Of a stretch of DNA of 6,803 nucleotides, positions 1 to 5,690 are shown one piece after another. The stretch covers positions 1 to 6,803 of the forward strand of contig CACZTF010000110.1 of assembly GCA_902784025.1 (NCBI GenBank), written 5' to 3'. The position numbers were made by a program, and so were the translations under genes. How positions within the stretch are numbered: position 1 is the first letter of the stretch; each line of letters opens with the position of its first letter. The notes below the pieces were generated by a model. It worked only from the letters and a program-made list of their open reading frames with translations. It did no database searches and was not told the DNA's origin. The DNA comes from an uncultured Lachnospiraceae bacterium (GTDB taxonomy: Bacteria; Bacillota; Clostridia; Lachnospirales; Lachnospiraceae).

Positions 1-2568
1 AACGTTATCTACAAAGCAAAATGGAAGGAGATACCTCCGGAAGAGCAGGTAACCATAACCTACGATCCCGATAATGGAGAAGATCCTACCGTAAAAACGA
101 TAACAAAGGGAGAAAACGAGCCTGACCAGCCTGATGCACCCACCAAGGATGGATATGCATTCGGCGGATGGTTAAGGAGTGAAGACGAAAAAGGAAATGT
201 AGTTTATAAAGCTAACTGGATCGAGATTCCGGATGATACTGTAACCTATATCGATCCTCTTGCGGAAAATGCAGTCCTTAAATCACTTGACGAATCGGAT
301 CCCAATGCAAATGTGGATCCGGCCGACCCTTCACATGAAGGGCTCCAGTTCATGGGATGGAAGGAAGCTGAGGATAAGAACGGCAACATCATCAAGACGG
401 CTATGTACAAGAGTGATTGCTATAATCCCCAGAATGAGCGCTGCATAACTTACAGAAGCATCGATGACGGTAAAGAGACCATATACCAGAGGTCATATAT
501 CAAGGATGGTGATCCTGAACCGGATGCACCTGACGATCCCGTAAAACTCGGATATACATTCGATGGATGGGAAGAGGAAACGGATGAGAAGGGTAACAAG
601 ACATACACGGCAAAGTGGACTAAAGTGCCTGAACCCGAAGTAGAGACTCACTGGATAACATATGTGGATGAAGACGGTATCATTTACCTTGAGAAGACTA
701 CTATCAAGGATGGAGATCCTGAGCCTCCCGCGCCGAAGGATCCCTCCAAGGAAGGCAAGATTTTTGACGGATGGGACAAGAAGACTGACGACAAGGGCAA
801 TGTTACCTACACTGCAAAGTGGAAGGATAAGACACGCACGATTAAGTATGTGGATCCCGATGGGAAGACGATCTACCTTGATGTGACCGTAAAAGACGGT
901 GATCCCGAGCCACCTGCACCTTCAGATCCACAGAAGGATGATTTCACATTTGAAGGATGGGAGCGTAAGGAAGATGCTGACGGAAATGTTATTTACACTG
1001 CTAAGTGGACTCCTGTCACCCATACAGTAACATTTGTGGACGGACGCACAGGTAAGGTGATCGAGGTTGACAGGAATGTAGCCATGCATGGTAATGTAGA
1101 CAACATTCCTACACCGGCAGTTTACGATAACTATGAATTCGTGGGCTGGATGACACCTGAAGGAAAACTGGTTACAGACCTGAAGGTGGAGGATGTGACG
1201 ACTGACCGGGTTTACACAGCGGTTTATGAGTCTACGATCGTTCCGGCGCCTGATGACTACAGAGTAACTTATGTAGACAGCAGATCCGGCGAGGTTCTTA
1301 AAGCTGACGTAGTTTATGAGCACGCAAGCTCCATAGTTCCCGAACCTAAGACCTATGATGGTTATCAGTTCAACGGCTGGAGAAAGCCTGACGGTACGGT
1401 AGTAAGGGAACTTACCGTAGAGGATGTAACAAGCGACCTTACATTTACAGCTCTTTATGACAGGGTTTATGACGAAGCTGTTGTTGTAGGCAGAAAGATT
1501 CATTACAGATATACAGATGAAAACGGTGAGGAGGTTCAGGAGGATGTGGTCAATTCCGTAAGATTTACGCGTCAGGCTATTGTGGATGCAGTGACGGGAG
1601 AGACTACATATACAGACTGGACGCCGAGGTTTGATACATATCCGAGAGTGGATTCACCTGTTATAGAGGGATTCGTACCTGACAGGGAGTATATTGATGA
1701 ACAGACTGTCTGGCCAAACGGCGAGAATGAGGAATTGTGGGTGATCTATACTCCAATTGTAAAAACTCATACCGTTACATTTATGGACGGACAGGGCAAT
1801 ACACTGAAGATCCAAAAAGATGTACCTGACCACGGTACTGCTGTCGCACCTGAAGATCCTGTACGTGATGGATATACTTTCACCGGATGGGATGTGAAAT
1901 TTGACGATATCACAGGTGACCTGACTGTAACTGCACAGTGGAAGGCAGTTCCGAAGAAACACTGGGTAACATATGTGGATCCCGACGGAAAGACGATCTA
2001 CATGGAGAAGACGGATTTTGAAGGAAATGACGAGCCTCAGGCTCCCAAAAATATGGTCAAATCCGGATATGAGTTCGATGGTTGGGACAGAGATGTGGAT
2101 GAAGATGGAAACGTTACCTATACCGCAAGGTGGAAGAAAGAAGGTGACAATTCACACTGGGTAACATATGTTGACGAGGACGGAACAGTTTATGTAGCCA
2201 AGACCACGTTGAATGAGGGCGATAAAGAACCCGATGCACCTAAGAATCTTGTTAAGTCAGGATTTGAATTTGACGGATGGGATAAAAAAGTAGATGAGAA
2301 TGGCAATATCACTTATACGGCCAGGTGGAAGAAGGTTGAAGAACCTACAGAGCAACCCACAGAGCCCGCCATTCCCCAGGGAACCAAGAGTGTAACTGTA
2401 ACTGACCCTAAGACAGGACAGAGCGTAACAGTAGTAAATCCGGAAGGCACTAAGAGTGTGGATACCGGAGATAAGAATAATACTTTCATCTGGATCATCA
2501 TTGCAGCCGCTGCAGCAGGTGCAGCTATCACGGCAGTTGCATTGAAGAGAAGGAAGAAAGAAGAGTAA
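1..2568 (+). CDS. Cell-surface repeat protein (Flg_new/InlB B-repeats, Mub B2-like domain, sortase-like anchor), 5' truncated by window
   Basis: The reading frame is open from base 1 to the TAA at 2566-2568, giving 855 visible residues; the true start and any signal peptide lie upstream. The protein is a string of about ten 60-80-residue repeats with the pattern (V/I)TYVD.DG..IY, a GD.EP.AP turn, a G(Y/F).F(D/T)GW core and a TYTA(K/R)W end. This is the hallmark of Listeria/Bacteroides (Flg_new, PF09479) beta-grasp repeats. Residues about 497-588 differ and resemble a Mub B2-like domain. A Thr/Pro/Glu linker follows (about 780-827). The tail is SVDTG (819-823), a hydrophobic helix (829-848) and KRRKKEE, as in sortase substrates. 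The protein is strongly acidic and has only two cysteines (140 and 148). Repeats of this kind usually form extracellular stalks in adhesins or secreted binding proteins; the ligand and any N-terminal functional domain are not visible. An adhesive or structural role is inference. Confidence 0.9.
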   Translation, partial: NVIYKAKWKEIPPEEQVTITYDPDNGEDPTVKTITKGENEPDQPDAPTKDGYAFGGWLRSEDEKGNVVYKANWIEIPDDTVTYIDPLAENAVLKSLDESDPNANVDPADPSHEGLQFMGWKEAEDKNGNIIKTAMYKSDCYNPQNERCITYRSIDDGKETIYQRSYIKDGDPEPDAPDDPVKLGYTFDGWEEETDEKGNKTYTAKWTKVPEPEVETHWITYVDEDGIIYLEKTTIKDGDPEPPAPKDPSKEGKIFDGWDKKTDDKGNVTYTAKWKDKTRTIKYVDPDGKTIYLDVTVKDGDPEPPAPSDPQKDDFTFEGWERKEDADGNVIYTAKWTPVTHTVTFVDGRTGKVIEVDRNVAMHGNVDNIPTPAVYDNYEFVGWMTPEGKLVTDLKVEDVTTDRVYTAVYESTIVPAPDDYRVTYVDSRSGEVLKADVVYEHASSIVPEPKTYDGYQFNGWRKPDGTVVRELTVEDVTSDLTFTALYDRVYDEAVVVGRKIHYRYTDENGEEVQEDVVNSVRFTRQAIVDAVTGETTYTDWTPRFDTYPRVDSPVIEGFVPDREYIDEQTVWPNGENEELWVIYTPIVKTHTVTFMDGQGNTLKIQKDVPDHGTAVAPEDPVRDGYTFTGWDVKFDDITGDLTVTAQWKAVPKKHWVTYVDPDGKTIYMEKTDFEGNDEPQAPKNMVKSGYEFDGWDRDVDEDGNVTYTARWKKEGDNSHWVTYVDEDGTVYVAKTTLNEGDKEPDAPKNLVKSGFEFDGWDKKVDENGNITYTARWKKVEEPTEQPTEPAIPQGTKSVTVTDPKTGQSVTVVNPEGTKSVDTGDKNNTFIWIIIAAAAAGAAITAVALKRRKKEE
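49..1017 (+). repeat. Five tandem type-A beta-grasp repeats (protein repeats 1-5)
   Basis: Repeat boundaries by the recurring first strand are about 49-237, 238-438, 439-645, 646-831 and 832-1017. Repeats 3-5 are well conserved, each with KDGDPEP, a GW core and TYTAKW or IYTAKW. Repeats 1 and 2 are diverged. Repeat 2 has lost the YTA.W ending and instead carries the cysteine-containing insertion around codons 140-148. A partial earlier repeat end (YKAKW) occupies the first 24 bases, so the array continues upstream of the window. Confidence 0.85.
1018..1488 (+). repeat. Two type-B beta-grasp repeats (protein repeats 6-7)
   Basis: These two units (1018-1257 and 1258-1488) have a longer form than the flanking type-A units. 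They start THTVTFVD or YRVTYVD, have GKV or GEV in the first hairpin, keep the GW core, then continue PDG..V..L.VEDVT and end in YTAVY or FTALY. They are more similar to each other than to the type-A repeats, which suggests a separate duplication. They are read as Flg_new/InlB B-repeat relatives. Confidence 0.75.
1489..1764 (+). other. Mub B2-like domain inside the surface protein
   Basis: Residues about 497-588 break the repeat pattern. They run IHYRYTDENGEEV, then VRFTRQAIVDAVTGETTY with a following TDW, then PRVDSPVIEGFVPD, and end in WVIYTP. The order of an IHY.DE.G strand, FTR...VD.VTGE.TY.DW, and P.V.SP.I.G(Y/F).PD matches my memory of the Mub B2-like domain (PF17966) of mucus-binding proteins. 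The domain assignment comes from motif recognition, not from a search. Confidence 0.65.
1765..2334 (+). repeat. Three C-terminal beta-grasp repeats (protein repeats 8-10)
   Basis: Repeat 8 (1765-1959) starts THTVTFMDG and is closest to the type-B or classical InlB form. Repeats 9 (1960-2154) and 10 (2155-2334) return to type A, with HWVTYVD, DEPQAP or KEPDAP, FDGWD and TYTARWKK. Repeats 9 and 10 resemble repeats 4 and 5 at both protein and DNA level, although the B units and the Mub B2-like domain lie between them. Confidence 0.8.
2455..2565 (+). other. Sortase-like cell-wall sorting signal with non-canonical motif
   Basis: SVDTG is encoded at 2455-2469, followed by DKNNT, a 20-residue hydrophobic stretch (2485-2544) and the basic-acidic tail KRRKKEE. 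The order of motif, short spacer, membrane helix and positive tail is that of a sortase substrate. Only the TG of LPXTG is kept. Clostridial surface proteins often end in V.TGD-type variants, so sortase processing is plausible. A plain C-terminal membrane anchor would also fit. No sortase gene is in the window. Confidence 0.6.
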
Positions 2569-2594
2569 CAAAGTGTAACAATGGGTTTAATAAG

Positions 2595-2625
2595 AAAAGC
2601 ATCGCCGAAAGGTGATGCTTTTTTT
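2595..2625 (+). terminator. Rho-independent terminator of the surface-protein gene
   Basis: AAGCATCGCC (2597-2606) pairs with GGTGATGCTT (2611-2620) through one G-T wobble, closed by a GAAA tetraloop and followed by a T run to 2625. It starts 27 nt after the stop codon. The A run before the stem could also let it work in the opposite direction. Confidence 0.93.
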
Positions 2626-2633
2626 GCGGGTTA

Positions 2634-2642
2634 TGATATAAT
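2634..2642 (+). promoter_or_regulatory. Extended -10 promoter for alkD-trmL
   Basis: TGATATAAT is a perfect extended -10 element (TG, one base, TATAAT). At 17 bp spacing the -35 position would fall in the descending arm of the terminator (2614-2619, GATGCT), a poor match, so the promoter seems to rely on the extended -10. Transcription would begin near 2649 and give a leader of about 40 nt. Confidence 0.65.
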
Positions 2643-2688
2643 ATTTTGAATTCAGTGTATTTGATGATATCTTAAGAAAGGAATACAT

Positions 2689-3354
2689 ATGAAAGAATTA
2701 TTTGCTTTCAGGGAAGAAAGATTTGGGGATTTCCAGCGAAGACTCATACCTGATATCCCACCGGAAAAGATCATAGGCGTAAGGACGCCTTACCTTCGCA
2801 GTCTTGCAAAAAAGCTTGCTGCTGAAGGGAGAGAAGATGAACTTTACGGACATCTGCCTCATAAATATTTTGAGGAGGATCAGCTTCATGCTTTTTTGAT
2901 CTCCGGTGAAAAGGATTTCGGCAGGTGTATAGATCTGCTTGAGGTTTTTTTGCCATTTGTGGATAACTGGGCGACATGTGACCAGATGTCACCAAAGGTT
3001 TTTAAAAAGCATAAGCCTGATCTTATTCCGTATATTGAAAAATGGATGCGATCCGAAAAGACCTATACCATACGATTCGGAACAGGTATGCTGATGACCC
3101 ATTTTCTGGATGAGGACTTTAAGACAGAATATCTTGAAAAGGCGGCGGCACTCCGTTCTGATGAGTATTATGTCAATATGATGACCGCCTGGTTTTTTGC
3201 CACTGCTCTCGCCAAGCAATATGATGAGGCGGTTAGATTCATAAAAGATAATAGACTTGACAGATGGACACATAATAAGGCAATACAAAAGTCGGCAGAA
3301 AGCCTTCGTATACCTTCAGACAGAAAAGAATATCTTAAGACACTAAGGAGATAA
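2689..3354 (+). CDS. AlkD-type DNA alkylation repair protein (DNA glycosylase, HEAT-like repeats)
   Basis: The 221-residue protein matches the DNA alkylation repair enzyme family (PF08713), small all-helical HEAT-like proteins. Their characterised member, Bacillus cereus AlkD, excises 3- and 7-alkylpurines without flipping the base. Family landmarks are IIGVRTPYLRSLAK (28-41), EEDQLHAFLI (62-71), VDNWATCD (91-98), YTIRFGTGML (126-135) and YYVNMMTAWF (160-169). By spacing, W94, D98, R129 and W168 correspond to AlkD W109, D113, R148 and W187, so the active-site set looks complete. The start ATG follows AAGAAAGGA (2674-2682) at 6 nt. Length is normal for the family and no signal peptide is present. 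It is the first gene of a two-gene unit with trmL, 3 nt apart. Glycosylase activity is inferred from the conserved residues; some paralogues in this family bind DNA without catalysis. Confidence 0.88.
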   Translation: MKELFAFREERFGDFQRRLIPDIPPEKIIGVRTPYLRSLAKKLAAEGREDELYGHLPHKYFEEDQLHAFLISGEKDFGRCIDLLEVFLPFVDNWATCDQMSPKVFKKHKPDLIPYIEKWMRSEKTYTIRFGTGMLMTHFLDEDFKTEYLEKAAALRSDEYYVNMMTAWFFATALAKQYDEAVRFIKDNRLDRWTHNKAIQKSAESLRIPSDRKEYLKTLRR

Positions 3355-3357
3355 CAG

Positions 3358-3840
3358 ATGTTTAACATAGTTCTTTTAGAACCGGAGATAGCGGCAAATA
3401 CCGGAAATATAGGACGCACCTGTGTGGCGACAGGTTCAAAGCTGCACCTGATACGTCCCCTGGGTTTCCGGATATCGGAAAAAGAAGTAAAGCGGGCAGG
3501 GCTTGATTACTGGAATGATCTGGATCCTGCGGTATATGATGACTACAACGATTTTCTTGACAGAAATCCGGAGGCTGCAGGAAGTTGTTTTTTTGCTACC
3601 ACTAAAGCAAAAAACACTTACTCAAATGTGAGTTACAAGCCGGGTGACTACATATTGTTCGGAAGGGAAAGCGGAGGTATCCCGAAGTATATTCTGGAAG
3701 CAAACAGGGAAAGATGTGTACGTATTCCCATGGTACATGAAAAAAGATCCCTGAATCTTTCTAATTCTGTAGGGATCATATTATATGAGGCGTTTCGTCA
3801 AAATGGTTTTGAAGGACTGTCTCAGTCAGGTACGATGTGA
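3358..3840 (+). CDS. trmL: tRNA (cytidine/uridine-34-2'-O)-methyltransferase TrmL
   Basis: This 160-residue protein is a compact SPOUT (alpha/beta-knot) methyltransferase of the TrmL family (YibK in E. coli, CspR in Bacillus). It uses S-adenosylmethionine to 2'-O-methylate the wobble nucleotide 34 of certain tRNA-Leu species in the cytosol. Its three family motifs are EPEIAANTGNIGRTC (8-22), the knot loop ILFGRESGGIP (99-109), and IPM..EKRSLNLSNSVGIILYEAFRQ (123-148). Length matches the approximately 157-residue E. coli protein, so it lacks the extra RNA-binding domain of larger SpoU enzymes. The ribosome site TAAGGAG (3344-3350) lies inside the last codons of the alkylation-repair gene, 7 nt before the ATG, so the two are probably co-transcribed. 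Its last 15 bp overlap the convergent membrane-protein gene. Confidence 0.93.
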   Translation: MFNIVLLEPEIAANTGNIGRTCVATGSKLHLIRPLGFRISEKEVKRAGLDYWNDLDPAVYDDYNDFLDRNPEAAGSCFFATTKAKNTYSNVSYKPGDYILFGRESGGIPKYILEANRERCVRIPMVHEKRSLNLSNSVGIILYEAFRQNGFEGLSQSGTM

Positions 3841-4458
3841 GGAACGTGTGCCGGCCCGGAATATCAGATAATTGATAAGGTAGTCGAATCCGGCAAGCCC
3901 TGCCAGCCAAAGGAGCGTAGCCCATACAGGATTGTTATACACCTGGAAGAAGGGATAAGGTCCGTCTGTGATATTCAGGATATTAAGAGTTATAAGTACG
4001 GCAGTATAAGCCAGTGAGATCCCCAGCATAACTGCCGGCTGTTTCTTTTTAAGCGTACGGTTATCTTCAAAGAATATAAAAGAGATAAATGATAAAACGG
4101 GATGGATAAGATGATGGAAAGCAGCCGTATCTTGTATGTACAAAAAAGACGGATCCATCCCCGCACTCATGGCCATGGGAGTAAGTACTGTAATTACGAT
4201 TATAAAAGTGAACGCCAGCATACAGGTTGCGTAATATCTAATTATGGTCTTTGCCCGGACAAGTCGTTTAAAACCTGAAAAAGCTGAAATAAGAAATATC
4301 ACAGCAGCGGCTGTTCCCATCAGATTACTCAAAAAAGTATAGTAGCTGAAAGCAGAGGCTCCGGATGAGGGAAGTTTGATGATCACTATTATGATCTCAG
4401 CACATAATATAAAAAGATTGCATAGGACCGCCGGGATATTTCGTTTTGCTAACGTCAT
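3826..4458 (-). CDS. Six-helix membrane protein, FAR-17a/AIG1-like (Pr6Pr family)
   Basis: This 210-residue protein has about six hydrophobic segments, at residues 8-28, 40-60, 72-97, 112-131, 140-162 and 176-202. Landmarks are SYYTFLSN (38-45), FHHLIHPVLSFISFIFFED (114-132) and GPYPFFQVYNNP (166-177). These fit the bacterial Pr6Pr branch of the FAR-17a/AIG1 membrane family, whose animal members AIG1 and ADTRP hydrolyse fatty-acid esters of hydroxy fatty acids using a Thr and a His. T41 and H119 sit where those catalytic residues would be expected. There is no signal peptide; helix 1 serves as the membrane-entry signal. The start is supported by GGAG (plus-strand 4465-4468) 6 nt upstream and a good promoter further up. 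It is convergent with trmL, overlapping by 15 bp, and divergent from the DUF4003-like gene. The substrate is unknown; family assignment is moderate and catalysis is inference. Confidence 0.7.
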   Translation of the reverse strand: MTLAKRNIPAVLCNLFILCAEIIIVIIKLPSSGASAFSYYTFLSNLMGTAAAVIFLISAFSGFKRLVRAKTIIRYYATCMLAFTFIIVITVLTPMAMSAGMDPSFLYIQDTAAFHHLIHPVLSFISFIFFEDNRTLKKKQPAVMLGISLAYTAVLITLNILNITDGPYPFFQVYNNPVWATLLWLAGLAGFDYLINYLIFRAGTRSSHRT

Positions 4459-4529
4459 GATATACTCCGTCTATAGATCTTTTATCTGATACTTCTGTTA
4501 AAGCTTTTCATAAAAAGGTATTTATCTAC

Positions 4530-4558
4530 AGTATAGACAGAACGTGTATGGATATCAA
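4530..4558 (-). promoter_or_regulatory. Sigma-A-type promoter for the membrane-protein gene
   Basis: Reading the minus strand, TTGATA (4558-4553) and TATACT (4535-4530) are separated by exactly 17 bp, each one base from consensus. The predicted transcript starts near 4523 and has a leader of about 65 nt before the ATG at 4458. Confidence 0.75.
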
Positions 4559-4611
4559 CCGGAAAAAAAATAAAAAAATAATATTATTTTGCGATATTTG
4601 AATAATTTCAA
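4559..4611. promoter_or_regulatory. AT-rich spacer between divergent promoters, with a 16-bp perfect palindrome
   Basis: This 53-bp stretch between the two -35 elements is almost entirely A and T, with long A runs at 4563-4578. AAAATAATATTATTTT (4575-4590) is a perfect palindrome. It could act as an UP element for either promoter or as an operator. Such palindromes also arise readily in sequence this rich in A and T, so the regulatory reading is weak. Confidence 0.35.
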
Positions 4612-4640
4612 TGGAAAATATTATCCTAAAAATGTATAAT
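4612..4640 (+). promoter_or_regulatory. Sigma-A-type promoter for the DUF4003-like gene
   Basis: A perfect TATAAT -10 (4635-4640) is preceded at 17 bp by TGGAAA (4612-4617), four of six matches to the -35 consensus, with A/T-rich sequence upstream. Transcription would start near 4647, leaving a leader of roughly 37 nt. Confidence 0.65.
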
Positions 4641-4683
4641 GACAAGAGAAAAAAGGAATTACTTTTGAGAGGATAATGTTCAT

Positions 4684-5634
4684 ATGGATGCAGAACTTAC
4701 AAATATTTGTGATCTGTTGATCAGAAATTATGATGACATCAAAAATACTGACGCTAAAGTTGATATTGAATACCATCTGGCGGGAGCCGCCATGTATATG
4801 GCAGAGGGAATGTCCACGGACATGGAAGAACTGGAACATTGCGGTTACATTAATCAGGAAAAAAGTGAGAAGCTTGCTGATTACAGAAGTAAGGTAGAGT
4901 TTTTCATACGCTGTAAAATGTCTTTATATGAAGATCCGGAAGAATATTTTGATCTTTTGATGGAGGTTTGTAAATATCTTCAGACCGGTAAGATGTTTAC
5001 AGAGACAAATAACATTTTATCCGGAATGCTTTTGATAGACGGACTGGCTGTTTCAGATACGGATCAGTATGCTGAACAGGCCGGGGAGATAACAGACATT
5101 TTTTTTGAAATGAACAATGGCGATAAGCACGCCCATACCGAAAAACCTTACGCAGTGATCTGCAGTCTTTACGGAAAAGATCCTTCAGAGGTTGTGGACA
5201 GGGAACTCGAGATCAGAGATGTTATAAAGAAAGCTGTTAAAATGGATACGGTTTCCCAAAAGGCCGTTTCCCGCTGCCTTGCCCTTCATGACGGAGATAC
5301 TTACAGCGAGTGTGACAGGATGATCAATGTCGCAACAGGACTGAAAAAAGCCAAACATTCCGTGGGACAGGGAAGGGTGAATATCATCCTTGCACTTGCG
5401 ACAGGTCTCGATATTTCTGAAGAAGATCTTATAGTAAATATAATAGAGGCAGATGAGTATCTTAAACAGCATAAACCGTTTAAGGGTCTTATGGGGGTGG
5501 AGCCTGAGATCAGAAGATTGTTTGCGATCCTTTGTGTCGTTACGAGATTTGAGGATCCGGATGGAGGATTTGCAAGGTTTTCCGTTTTAATGGCTATTTA
5601 TGTTCTTATTCTGAATGCCACCAGAACATTTTAA
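4684..5634 (+). CDS. DUF4003-like protein of unknown function
   Basis: This 316-residue, mostly helical and acidic protein has no signal peptide and is probably cytosolic. A single hydrophobic run near the C-terminus (299-310) is short. Features I associate with DUF4003 proteins are a segment with F.IRCKMSLYEDPEEYFDL (73-90), then a predicted helix-pair region around NNILSGMLLIDGL (109-121), a variable middle, and a C-terminal helical part with two similar ILALATGLDISEEDL- and AILCVVTRFEDPD-like stretches (235-249 and 281-293). The family name is tentative. No catalytic motif, metal site or nucleotide-binding loop is visible, so I propose no function. The ATG follows GAGAGGA (4667-4673) at 10 nt, slightly long. 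It appears to be a single-gene unit with its own promoter, divergent from the membrane-protein gene. No convincing terminator follows. Confidence 0.8.
   Translation: MDAELTNICDLLIRNYDDIKNTDAKVDIEYHLAGAAMYMAEGMSTDMEELEHCGYINQEKSEKLADYRSKVEFFIRCKMSLYEDPEEYFDLLMEVCKYLQTGKMFTETNNILSGMLLIDGLAVSDTDQYAEQAGEITDIFFEMNNGDKHAHTEKPYAVICSLYGKDPSEVVDRELEIRDVIKKAVKMDTVSQKAVSRCLALHDGDTYSECDRMINVATGLKKAKHSVGQGRVNIILALATGLDISEEDLIVNIIEADEYLKQHKPFKGLMGVEPEIRRLFAILCVVTRFEDPDGGFARFSVLMAIYVLILNATRTF
5600..5629 (+). terminator. Weak candidate hairpin at the end of the DUF4003-like gene
   Basis: ATGTTCT (5600-5606) can pair with AGAACAT (5623-5629) over a 16-nt loop, followed by only a few T residues. It lies inside the last codons. 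The low GC, large loop and short T run make it a poor intrinsic terminator, so it is listed only because no better one exists before the next gene. Confidence 0.2.
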
Positions 5635-5651
5635 AAAAATTAATTGAACTC

Positions 5652-5681
5652 TTGTACAAAACCTGTTTTTTATTTTATAAT
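5652..5681 (+). promoter_or_regulatory. Candidate upstream promoter of the glycosyltransferase gene
   Basis: TATAAT (5676-5681) is a perfect -10. TTGTAC (5652-5657, 18-bp spacing) or TGTACA (5653-5658, 17-bp spacing) could serve as a weak -35. The surrounding sequence is so AT-rich that chance -10 matches are likely. If used, the leader would be about 85 nt. Confidence 0.4.
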
Positions 5682-5690
5682 AAAAAGATG

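Noticed and set aside
260..886. Plus-strand short frames inside the surface gene (260-448, 662-886).
   Set aside because: They are out-of-frame readings of repeat sequence, rich in R, M and T, with no ribosome site or homology.
922..1503. Long antisense open frame (193 codons) opposite the surface repeats.
   Set aside because: It is opposite strongly conserved repeat codons, has no recognisable domain, and its composition is what an antisense shadow gives. The same applies to the antisense frames at 1654-1962 and 2257-2571.
49..2334. Repetitive DNA as a possible CRISPR array or DNA-level tandem repeat.
   Set aside because: The periodicity is in multiples of three, about 190-240 bp, and follows a continuous protein frame. 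There are no short identical repeats with unique spacers.
313..2568. GTG at 313 as the start of the surface protein.
   Set aside because: The same frame is open to base 1 and encodes two more repeat units with intact motifs upstream, so the GTG is an internal valine codon.
2989..3288. Antisense frames opposite alkD (2698-2889, 2989-3288, 3168-3419).
   Set aside because: The plus-strand gene has clear family motifs and a good ribosome site; the antisense readings have neither.
5655..5672. AAAACCTGTTTT followed by a T-rich run as a terminator.
   Set aside because: The stem is at most five pairs with a loop too small to be stable and almost no GC, so intrinsic termination is unlikely.
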